Shown here: positions 1 to 4,854 of the stretch, piece after piece | Layout: every line of letters starts with the position of its first letter | Position numbering within the stretch: the first letter of the stretch is position 1 | Source: Haloarculaceae archaeon | Lineage (GTDB): Archaea > Halobacteriota > Halobacteria > Halobacteriales > Haloarculaceae | Direction: 5' to 3' | Assembly: GCA_018609945.1 (NCBI GenBank) | Contig: JAHENO010000166.1 | Location: 1 to 6,571 of the forward strand | DNA: 6,571 nt | Notes under the pieces: model-generated | Databases searched by the model: none | Seen by the model: only the letters and a program-made list of their open reading frames with translations | Told to the model about the DNA's origin: nothing | Position numbers and translations under genes: made by a program

Positions 1-827
1 CCGGCCTCGCGCAGGGAGTCGAACAGCCGCCCGAGCTGGTCGTCCATGTGTCTGATCTCGGCGTCGTAGAGGCCACTGATCGCCTCCCACTCCTCGTCGT
101 CGGCCGTCTCGGCACCGCAGTTGAACGCCGTCGGATCCTGGATGACGTCGCTCGAATCGACGCCCGGCGCGAACTGCTCCGCGTACTCCGCGGGCGGGTG
201 GTAGGGCTGGTGGGCGTCCATGAGGTTGATGAACGCGAAGAAGTCCTCGCCGTTCTCGACAGCGTCCCCGACGAACTCGATGGTACGGTCGACGACTGCC
301 GGCGTCTTGGAGTCCTCGCCCTCGCCGGAGGCGAGTCGGGTGTGGATAGCCGCGCCGACGGCCACGAGGCTGTCTGCCAGCCCGCGCAGGCGGTCGCTGT
401 CGTTCATCGCCTTCCAGGCGCGGGCCAGCGGCCCCGAGAGGAAGTCGCCGGGCATCACCTTGAAGAAGTTGTCCCGGGCGTCGAAGCCGTCGGTCAACCG
501 AGTGTAGGGCGTGATCCAGGCGTTCGAGGAGTAACAGCACGTCGCGTAGCCCGCCGGCGACAGCGTCTCGGCCAGCGTCGTCGCGTCCTCCAGGTAGGGG
601 TCCTCCTGGGTTGCGCCGTGTTCGCTCGGGTACAGCCCGGTGAACATCGACGCGTGAGCCGGCAGCGTCCACGGCGCGGGCGTGACAGCCTCCTCGTAAA
701 TCCGGGCCTCGTCCGCGAACGTCTCGAGCGTCGGCGAGGTGGGCCGGTCGTGGCCGTAGACGGAGAGGTGGTCCTTCCGGACTGTATCGAGCACGACGAA
801 GAGAACGCTGGGGCGGCCATCGGTCAT
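1..827 (-). CDS. Sulfatase / alkaline-phosphatase superfamily hydrolase (N-terminal part, C-terminus off the left edge)
   Basis: The first 275 residues are in the window and the rest lies beyond base 1. The N-terminal strand VLFVVLDTVRKD (residues 8-19, metal-ligand candidate D14) and the signature region WTLPAHASMFTG (53-64) followed by LYPSEHG (65-71) are typical of the sulfatase branch of the alkaline-phosphatase fold. MDAHQPYHPP (203-212) matches the family's conserved H-x-P-Y region. Such enzymes hydrolyse or transfer sulfate or phosphate esters with a bound metal. The usual sulfatase core is C/S-x-P-S/A-R, with Cys or Ser made into formylglycine. Here it reads T54-L-P-A-H, so the nucleophile position is Thr. 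That resembles phospho-transferring relatives such as LtaS and EptA, so the substrate is uncertain. No signal peptide is visible and the protein is probably cytoplasmic. The ATG at 827 is supported by an A/T box 26 nt upstream. It lies 33 nt downstream of the Fe-S gene, but that box suggests its own promoter. Confidence 0.92.
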   Translation of the reverse strand, partial: MTDGRPSVLFVVLDTVRKDHLSVYGHDRPTSPTLETFADEARIYEEAVTPAPWTLPAHASMFTGLYPSEHGATQEDPYLEDATTLAETLSPAGYATCCYSSNAWITPYTRLTDGFDARDNFFKVMPGDFLSGPLARAWKAMNDSDRLRGLADSLVAVGAAIHTRLASGEGEDSKTPAVVDRTIEFVGDAVENGEDFFAFINLMDAHQPYHPPAEYAEQFAPGVDSSDVIQDPTAFNCGAETADDEEWEAISGLYDAEIRHMDDQLGRLFDSLREA

Positions 828-849
828 ACTACACCGCATCGCCCGACGG

Positions 850-855
850 AATAAA
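850..855 (-). promoter_or_regulatory. TATA-like box of the sulfatase gene
   Basis: The minus-strand hexamer TTTATT is centred about 26 nt upstream of the ATG at 827. It lies just past the stop codon of the Fe-S gene (861-863). The spacing suggests a transcript that starts at or next to the start codon. No Shine-Dalgarno sequence precedes the ATG. Confidence 0.55.
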
Positions 856-860
856 TGCGT

Positions 861-1229
861 TTAGAAGGGCGCTTCCGGTCCCTCGTCGTCCTCGATGTCC
901 CCGCCGCGGTTCTCGTCCGGGAACGAGGGACTCATGCCGGCGCCGCCGGACATCCCCTCGTTGCCGCCCATGCCGGTCGAGGCGTGGACCGTGTCGATCT
1001 CGGGAATCTCCTTCGTCATGCGCGTCTTGATCGCCTGGATGGTCATCGGGGAGATGCCACAGCCCGAACAGGCGCCCCCGAGCTGGATCGTCACGCTGCC
1101 CTCCTCGCGGTCGAGGTTCTGGATGGCGGCACTCCCGCCGTGCATCTGGATCTGCGGGAAGTTCCGCCGCAGGAAGTTCGTGATCCGCTCGCGCAGTTCG
1201 TCCTCCGGGTTCTCCGTTTCGGTGCTCAT
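861..1229 (-). CDS. NifU C-terminal domain (Nfu-type) iron-sulfur cluster protein
   Basis: The protein has 122 residues and one NifU-C/Nfu domain. That domain acts as a scaffold or carrier for an Fe-S cluster passed to client proteins in the cytoplasm. The domain spans about residues 10-83. The helix ELRERITNFLRRNFPQIQ leads to MHGGSAAI (29-36), where most relatives have D-G-G. A beta strand follows, then GACSGCGIS (52-60), whose C54 and C57 form the CxxC pair that binds the cluster across a dimer. The tail (85-122) is rich in Gly, Met and acidic residues and is probably disordered, as often seen in haloarchaeal versions. The full-length NifU N-terminal scaffold domain is absent, as usual for stand-alone Nfu proteins. 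The ATG at 1229 starts right before the conserved helix and has a promoter-like box 26 nt upstream. The gene lies 64 nt after the 105-residue gene on the same strand. Whether the two share a transcript is open. Confidence 0.93.
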   Translation of the reverse strand: MSTETENPEDELRERITNFLRRNFPQIQMHGGSAAIQNLDREEGSVTIQLGGACSGCGISPMTIQAIKTRMTKEIPEIDTVHASTGMGGNEGMSGGAGMSPSFPDENRGGDIEDDEGPEAPF

Positions 1230-1252
1230 ACGCCCCGTTGTCGGCCGGTGGG

Positions 1253-1258
1253 CTTAGA
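1253..1258 (-). promoter_or_regulatory. TATA-like box of the Nfu-type gene
   Basis: The minus-strand hexamer TCTAAG is centred about 26 nt upstream of the ATG at 1229, with a purine-rich CCAAAGG just before it that could serve as a BRE. It sits in the 64-nt spacer between the two genes, so the Fe-S gene may be transcribed on its own without a leader. Confidence 0.5.
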
Positions 1259-1293
1259 CCTTTGGACTCGCCCACCCGCACCGGCACCCGCGA

Positions 1294-1611
1294 TCACTCG
1301 AAACCGAACACGTCGCGCAGTTGCGCTTCGATCTCCTCGACGTACCGCTCCAGGACCGCCTCGGCCTTCTCCCCGTCGACGACCACACCGGTGAGCTTCC
1401 CGGTGGGATCCGGCGGTAGGTCGATCCGGAACTGCCCGTCGCCCTCGTAGAATGGCTCGCTCTCGGCGAGCACCTGCTGGTCGATGGCGTGGACCAGTTC
1501 CGAGTCGTAGGCGTCGTTCATCGTCTCGAAGGCCTGCCGGTAGGCACGCTGGAGCTCCGGGAAGTAGTGCTCGTACTTGTCCTCGAACTTCTCGGGGTCG
1601 AAGTCGGTCAT
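1294..1611 (-). CDS. Uncharacterised small acidic haloarchaeal protein, probably DUF5783 family
   Basis: This complete 105-residue protein is very acidic, as expected of a salt-adapted cytoplasmic protein. It has no signal peptide, membrane segment, cysteine pair or known catalytic motif. Residues 1-35 are helical and aromatic-rich (KFEDKYEHYFPELQRAYRQAF), followed by a second likely helix (37-52). A short beta region, GQFRIDLPPDPTGKLTGVVVD (in residues 59-79), precedes a C-terminal helix (80-101) ending VFGFE. The start MTDFDPEKFE and overall layout match my memory of the DUF5783 family, whose function is unknown. That assignment is from recall and not from a search. The ATG at 1611 is supported by an A/T-rich box 26 nt upstream. 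The next gene in the same direction is the Nfu-type protein, so a link to Fe-S metabolism is possible but unproven. The coding call is strong and the function is open. Confidence 0.87.
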   Translation of the reverse strand: MTDFDPEKFEDKYEHYFPELQRAYRQAFETMNDAYDSELVHAIDQQVLAESEPFYEGDGQFRIDLPPDPTGKLTGVVVDGEKAEAVLERYVEEIEAQLRDVFGFE

Positions 1612-1634
1612 CGTCTGTCACCGGGACGCGACGC

Positions 1635-1640
1635 GAAAAG
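1635..1640 (-). promoter_or_regulatory. TATA-like box of the DUF5783-like gene
   Basis: The minus-strand hexamer CTTTTC is centred about 26 nt upstream of the ATG at 1611. The same hexamer lies at the same distance before hemC. A purine-rich GAAAAACGG stands further upstream. A second A/T candidate, GGTAAG near 1646-1651, would give a short leader instead. Confidence 0.45.
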
Positions 1641-1660
1641 GGCTTACCGTTTTTCATCCT

Positions 1661-1688
1661 CGACGGAATCCGTTCCGTCGGCGACGGA
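1661..1688. repeat. Perfect 8-bp hairpin plus a third overlapping copy of the arm
   Basis: CGACGGAA (1661-1668) and TTCCGTCG (1673-1680) are perfect inverted arms around a 4-nt loop. CGACGGA occurs again at 1682-1688, so the middle arm could pair with either side. No T-run follows on either strand, which argues against a simple terminator. It ends about 20 nt upstream of the candidate TATA box of the DUF5783-like gene, so it might be an operator or an upstream RNA hairpin. Confidence 0.6.
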
Positions 1689-1737
1689 GCGCCAACTGGT
1701 GGCCCGCATTTGCTGTAGCCGCATGTGGTTTATCAGA

Positions 1738-1825
1738 GGCCGGGTGCCGCCGCTGGCGTCCCTGGCGATTCTCACCCCGTGGCAGAGACACCCCACTGCT
1801 ACAGGTGGAGAATGCCCGCACGGCC
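1738..1825 (+). ncRNA. Candidate structured RNA or large imperfect hairpin (weak)
   Basis: Hand folding gives nested pairing. The basal stem pairs GGCCG (1738-1742) with CGGCC (1821-1825) and, after a 2-nt bulge, TGC (1745-1747) with GCA (1818-1820). The apical arm pairs ATTCTCACC (1768-1776) with GGTGGAGAAT (1804-1813) with one bulged G. It then pairs GTGGCAG (1779-1785) with CTGCTAC (1796-1802), including one G-U pair, around a 10-nt loop. The G-U pair forms only on the plus strand, a slight hint of orientation. No promoter is well placed for a plus transcript. The orphan TATA box at 1903-1910 would instead suit a minus transcript. No known RNA family is recognised, and the structure could be chance in GC-rich DNA. 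Confidence 0.2.
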
Positions 1826-1902
1826 GACGGACTCTCGACGGGAGACGGTGGTTCGAAGCCGACCCCAATAGACTCCGGAACGATCGTGCCCGGCACTGTC
1901 CG

Positions 1903-1910
1903 GTATATAT
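1903..1910. promoter_or_regulatory. Isolated TATA-box-like element
   Basis: GGTATATATCC is the most canonical TATA-like sequence in the window. It is flanked by CCGG on each side and sits next to the small palindrome GTGCC-C-GGCAC (1886-1896). No good start codon lies about 27 nt away on either strand, so any transcript would be non-coding or have a leader. On the minus strand transcription would start near 1880 and run through the 1738-1825 structure. The near-symmetry of the box leaves its direction open. Confidence 0.35.
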
Positions 1911-1940
1911 CCATCCGGAGGGAAAATAGACGCGACTCTT

Positions 1941-2012
1941 CCGAGCGGTCCCGACCAGATACTTCACCGCCTCACGGAGCGTCCCACCCCGGCTTGGCGC
2001 GAGACCGCTCGG
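1941..2012. repeat. Perfect 10-bp inverted repeat with a 52-nt spacer
   Basis: CCGAGCGGTC (1941-1950) is the exact reverse complement of GACCGCTCGG (2003-2012). Two further positions on the outside could form G-U pairs in a plus-strand RNA. Inside, CGCC (1968-1971) can pair with GGCG (1996-1999). The total span of about 76 nt is tRNA-sized, but no tRNA features are present. It may be an RNA stem, a paired protein-binding site or a chance repeat. Confidence 0.55.
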
Positions 2013-2320
2013 GGACTGAGCACGTACGTGGAATACTCCGACGATTCCTCCACGGCCGAGCGCGGGGCGGTCGGCGGAGACGCGGTGACCGCGGCGTCTT
2101 CTCGCTCTGTTTGTCCGGGAGAGACGATCTCTCCGCCGAACACGCCGCGAAGTCGCGACGGTGATGGGGTAGAGGTGACGTCGAGCGAGAGGATCACCGC
2201 CGCCCGCCCCGGGCGTGCCGAGCGACCCGGCGCCGTGCCGATCGAGCGTCAGGACGACGGCGAGGTCCACGAGCAACACGACGTCGAATACGTCGCCCGG
2301 TTGCATCCGATCCAACCCCG
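1964..2320. pseudogene. Possible decayed coding remnant, strand unresolved (weak)
   Basis: This block has coding-like G/C preference at third codon positions. On the minus strand, a frame from the ATG at 2306 (MQPGDVFDVV...) keeps 32 of 35 codons ending in G or C to about 2202. A different frame from about 2203 to the stop at 1964 (AVILSLDVTSTPSPSRLRG...) then keeps roughly three quarters. This is what one frameshift in a G-rich run would give, for a protein of about 114 residues. A rival plus-strand frame from GTG at 2028 (MEYSDDSSTAERG...) shows a similar bias to about 2320. It then loses it and runs on into the DHH gene. Neither product matches a family I know. It may be a frame-shifted small gene, decayed DNA or only shadow periodicity. 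Confidence 0.18.
2021..2030. repeat. Perfect 10-bp palindrome
   Basis: CACGTACGTG reads identically on both strands. It abuts a second inverted pair, CGTGGA (2027-2032) with TCCACG (2049-2054). Such a site could bind a dimeric regulator, but no gene start with a clear promoter lies next to it. Confidence 0.4.
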
Positions 2321-2321
2321 G

Positions 2322-2354
2322 GGCCGACCAGCAAATGCTTTTCTGGGGTCGGCC
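2322..2354. repeat. 8-bp inverted repeat around an A/T-rich core (possible operator or hairpin)
   Basis: GGCCGACC (2322-2329) and GGTCGGCC (2347-2354) are exact inverted arms separated by 17 nt. The spacer holds a smaller symmetric element, AGCAAATGCT (2330-2339), and a run of T. The A/T-rich core lies about 30 nt upstream of the minus-strand ATG at 2306. An operator that straddles a promoter for the possible decayed frame there is therefore conceivable. No T-run follows on the minus strand, so termination of the DHH transcript is not well supported. Confidence 0.45.
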
Positions 2355-2499
2355 TGGTTCCGCTTCGCTTTCTGTTCGCACACAGTTCTTGTTCCCATAC
2401 CGCCGTCTTCGGACGCGTCGGCACCTCACTCTGGCGTTGGTGGCGCGAGTGATCGCTGCTCTCCTGTCTTTCCGATAAACTCCATGTCGATACACGAAA

Positions 2500-3948
2500 T
2501 CAGTTTAGCTGTTCGGCGACGATGGCGTCGGCCTCGCTGACGAACGCCTGCTCCCGGCCGGCCGGGATGGTGGCGCCCGCGGCCACGTCGTGGCCGCCGC
2601 CGTCGCCGCCGACCGCGCGGGCGGCCCCGCCCATCACCGCCGAGAGGTCGAGGCCGCGGCCGACGAGGCGGGCGGTCCCGCGGGCCGACACCTTGGTTTC
2701 CTCGTCGGATTTCCTGGCGAAGGCCACGATCGGTCGCTCGGGGTCGACGCCATCCACGCCGAGTGCCATCCCGGCGACGATGCCGACGATGGTTTCGCGG
2801 ATCTCGTCGCCGGCGTCGAAGTACTGGAGGTGGTCGGTCCGCTCGACGCCCATCGACTGCACGAGGTCGAGCCCCTCCGAGAGGTTGCGCCGGTGGTTCT
2901 CCAGCAGACGGCGGGCACGTGCGAGTGCCTCCTCGCGGTCGCCCAGACAGACTGCCAGGCCCACGTCGGCCCGCTCGTAGCGTGCCGTCGCGTTCAGCAG
3001 GGTCGAGAACTCGCTGGCGTCGCGCAACTCCGTCCCCGGCTGTTCGCGCTCGAGCGTGTAGGTCGTCCCGACGAGGCTGTCGACCTTCCCCGCGGGAACG
3101 CCCCGCTCGAGCGCCCGCTGGACGAGCGCGCTGGCGACTGTCTGTCGTTCGCCGTCCGAGAGGTCGATCCAGCGGCGCCACTCTCCGTCCGTGCGCAACT
3201 CCACGTCTAGCTCCGAGAGGAAGGCCACGGCGCCGGACTCGTCGTTGGAGATGCCCGGGATGCGGACCTCGCTCGCGTACTCCAGGAGCTTCGGGAGCGG
3301 ACGCGTCTGCGTGCCGTACAGCGCGAGGTCGGTCCGCTCGGCGAGCACGCCGGCCGCGACCCCCTCCTCGACGATGGCGCGGTTGGCGCCGACGAGTTCG
3401 CCGCCCACTGCCTGCATGTCGCCCACTGCGCCCACCACCGCGAGCGCGGCGAGGTCGCGGTTGTCGACCGCAGGCGACGAGTCGCCAGCGTCACTCGGAC
3501 CCTCGTCGGTGACCGCCGCCAGCGCCCGCGCGAGGAGGTACGCCGCGCCGGCCCCCGAGAGTTCCGAGGCGCCGTCGATCCCCTCGAGCAACGGGTTGAG
3601 GTGGTACTCGGTGGTCGCGTCGGCGGGCTGGTGGTGGTCGGCGATCACGGGCTCGAAGTCGCCGGCGCGCTCGTGGGCAGCGATGTAATCGAGCTGGCCG
3701 CTGCCGAAATCGGTGAAGAGGACCGTCTCCTGGCGGCAAGCCGCGATCGAGGCGATCTCCGCCTCGTCGAGTTGGTTCTTGAAGACGACCTCGAAGGGGA
3801 TGTTCGCCCGCTCCAGGGCGGTCGCCGCGATTGCCGCGCTCGTGAGCCCGTCGGCGTCGATGTGCGAGGCCAGGAGCACCTCGTCGGCCTCGGTCAGCCA
3901 CCGGGCACATGCGCGGGCGCGCTCGTCCAGTTCCGGCACCGGTCCCAT
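2500..3948 (-). CDS. DHH/DHHA1 family phosphoesterase, archaeal RecJ-like (Cdc45/GAN-related) nuclease
   Basis: This complete 482-residue protein has the two-domain DHH-DHHA1 layout of archaeal RecJ-like enzymes, which cut single-stranded DNA or RNA from the end using Mn2+ or Mg2+. Some members bind GINS at the replication fork. The N-terminal domain has SHIDADGLTSA (28-38, with H29, D31 and D33 as metal ligands), FTDFGSG (78-84, D80), the name-giving ADHH (103-106) and GAVGDMQ (173-179, D177). These cover the ligands expected of an active enzyme. A middle acidic linker (147-164) is a salt-adaptation feature. The C-terminal DHHA1 nucleic-acid-binding domain ends in GGDGGGHDVAAGATIPAG (447-464), with the family's Gly-rich GGH motif. 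Length is close to that of GAN-type proteins (about 470-480). Haloarchaea carry several such paralogs, and I cannot say which this is. The ATG at 3948 is supported by the TTTAAG box about 29 nt upstream. The gene has its own promoter and is separated from hemD by 99 nt. Confidence 0.95.
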   Translation of the reverse strand: MGPVPELDERARACARWLTEADEVLLASHIDADGLTSAAIAATALERANIPFEVVFKNQLDEAEIASIAACRQETVLFTDFGSGQLDYIAAHERAGDFEPVIADHHQPADATTEYHLNPLLEGIDGASELSGAGAAYLLARALAAVTDEGPSDAGDSSPAVDNRDLAALAVVGAVGDMQAVGGELVGANRAIVEEGVAAGVLAERTDLALYGTQTRPLPKLLEYASEVRIPGISNDESGAVAFLSELDVELRTDGEWRRWIDLSDGERQTVASALVQRALERGVPAGKVDSLVGTTYTLEREQPGTELRDASEFSTLLNATARYERADVGLAVCLGDREEALARARRLLENHRRNLSEGLDLVQSMGVERTDHLQYFDAGDEIRETIVGIVAGMALGVDGVDPERPIVAFARKSDEETKVSARGTARLVGRGLDLSAVMGGAARAVGGDGGGHDVAAGATIPAGREQAFVSEADAIVAEQLN

Positions 3949-3974
3949 CGCGCCCGGATAGGTGCGTGTTCGGA

Positions 3975-3980
3975 CTTAAA
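3975..3980 (-). promoter_or_regulatory. TATA box of the DHH gene
   Basis: The minus-strand box TTTAAG (within AAGTTTAAGTCC) is centred about 29 nt upstream of the ATG at 3948. It is the best promoter match next to a gene in the window and implies a leaderless or nearly leaderless transcript. Confidence 0.62.
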
Positions 3981-4047
3981 CTTGCGGTCCGCTCAGGCGG
4001 GGGCTTTCTTGCTGGTCACATCCCCTGTCGCCCCTATCTAGACACTG

Positions 4048-4854
4048 TCAGCCATCCTCGAGCGCCGTGACAGTCCGGCGGGCGAGCCGCTCGAAGTCGG
4101 CATCCGCGGGGACGACGTCCACCTCGATGCCGGCCTCGCTGGCGGTCTCGGCGGTCGGCGTGCCGATGGCCCCGACGACGGCGTCCGCCAGTCCCGCAAG
4201 CGCCCCTTCCCGGACACCGCGCTCGGCGGCCGCGTCGAGGAAGTTCTCGACGGTCAGCGACGAGGTAAAGAGCGCGGCGTCGAGGGCACCGTCCGCAGCC
4301 AGCTCCGCGGAATCGCCGGCTCCATGGGGGCGGACCAGCCGGTAGAGGACCGTCTCGTGGACGTACGCACCGGCCGCGTCCAGGCCATCCAGCAGGACCG
4401 CCGAGCCGTGGTCGCTCCGCGCCACCTCGACGCGGGCGCCCCCGACTTCGCCGTCGAGGCGGTCGACCAGTCCCTGCGAGGAGAACTCCGCCGGGACGAC
4501 GTCAACGGCGTACCCCACCTCGCGGAGCGCGTCGGCAGTCGACGCGCCGATGGCACAGACCGTCGCGCTCCCCGGCTCCCAGCCCGCCGCGGCTGCGAGT
4601 TCGGCGCCCGTCTTGCTCGTCAGTATTGCGTAGTCGGCGTCCTCGCGGGGGCTCGCGCCGGTCGGTTCGACGGCGAGCATCGGATCGGCCACCGGGTCTG
4701 TGCCGAACGCCTCCAGCGTCTCGACGGCGTCGGACAGCCGGTCGTCCGCCGGGCGAAAGACCGCGACCCGCGGCCGGTCGCCGTCCGCTCTCGGCGGTCG
4801 ATCGCCCTCCGCTCGTGGCCGGGTCGTTTCCCTGTCAGCGCCGTCGCCACTCAT
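4048..4854 (-). CDS. hemD: Uroporphyrinogen-III synthase
   Basis: This complete 268-residue protein closes linear hydroxymethylbilane into uroporphyrinogen III with inversion of ring D, the branch point to heme, siroheme and cobalamin. The family has little sequence identity. The fold markers are nevertheless visible: RVAVFRPADDRL (29-40), DYAILTSKTGAELA (74-87), VCAIGASTADALREVGYAVDVVP (99-121), FTSSLTVENFLDAA (196-209) and the second-half AIGTPTAETASEAGIEVDVVP (229-249). The repeated pattern of an AIG-x-x-TA turn, then G and V-V-P, reflects the two similar domains. The first 28 residues are a low-complexity extension with repeated R-P-R-A-E/D-G-D units (about 12-29), absent from typical homologs. 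The start at 4854 is set by the ATGA overlap with the hemC stop, and no internal Met precedes residue 29. Translation is probably coupled to hemC. The identity rests on these motifs plus its place directly after hemC. Confidence 0.94.
   Translation of the reverse strand: MSGDGADRETTRPRAEGDRPPRADGDRPRVAVFRPADDRLSDAVETLEAFGTDPVADPMLAVEPTGASPREDADYAILTSKTGAELAAAAGWEPGSATVCAIGASTADALREVGYAVDVVPAEFSSQGLVDRLDGEVGGARVEVARSDHGSAVLLDGLDAAGAYVHETVLYRLVRPHGAGDSAELAADGALDAALFTSSLTVENFLDAAAERGVREGALAGLADAVVGAIGTPTAETASEAGIEVDVVPADADFERLARRTVTALEDG
4768..4821 (-). repeat. Degenerate in-frame tandem repeat in the HemD N-terminal extension
   Basis: The coding DNA for HemD residues 12-29 contains about two imperfect units encoding R-P-R/P-A-E/D-G-D-R-P. 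The repeats lie outside the conserved fold and probably form a flexible, highly charged tail. They look like slippage-derived expansion. Confidence 0.6.

Larger units (their letters stand above)
1612..2499. other. Gene-poor region of about 890 nt
   Basis: No intact protein gene is convincing here. The long open frame on the minus strand (2495-1644) encodes a strongly Arg-rich product unlike the acidic neighbours, so it is very likely a non-coding opening in GC-rich DNA. The stretch does hold several inverted repeats (1661-1688, 1738-1825, 1941-2012, 2021-2030, 2322-2354), a strong isolated TATA box near 1903-1910 and a block with coding-like base periodicity (about 1964-2320). Parts of it (about 1720-1930 and 2330-2499) look less GC-rich than the flanking genes. 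No tRNA, rRNA, SRP RNA or RNase P RNA signature was recognised. It separates the DHH gene from the DUF5783-like gene, which both read leftward. Confidence 0.75.

Noticed and set aside
48..854. A 268-residue plus-strand frame opposite the sulfatase
   Set aside because: The minus frame carries the sulfatase motifs from a well-placed start. The plus frame is its Val/Arg-rich shadow.
1845..1875. tRNA T-arm-like sequence GGTTCGAAGCC at 1850-1860
   Set aside because: The T-stem has a mismatch, position 60 is G, and no matching acceptor stem, D-arm or anticodon arm is found at the expected distance on either strand.
1654..1914. An 86-residue minus-strand frame starting at the TATA-like element
   Set aside because: Its ATG overlaps the TATA sequence itself, the C-terminal half is basic and low-complexity, and there is no recognisable domain.
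1644..2495. A 283-residue open frame on the minus strand filling the gap
   Set aside because: The product is extremely Arg-rich and basic, unlike a haloarchaeal cytoplasmic protein. Third-position bias is not kept along its length and no motif is visible.
3949..4047. Terminator between hemD and the DHH gene
   Set aside because: Only weak GGGGC/GCCCC pairing with a long loop and no T-run on the minus strand. Not enough to call.
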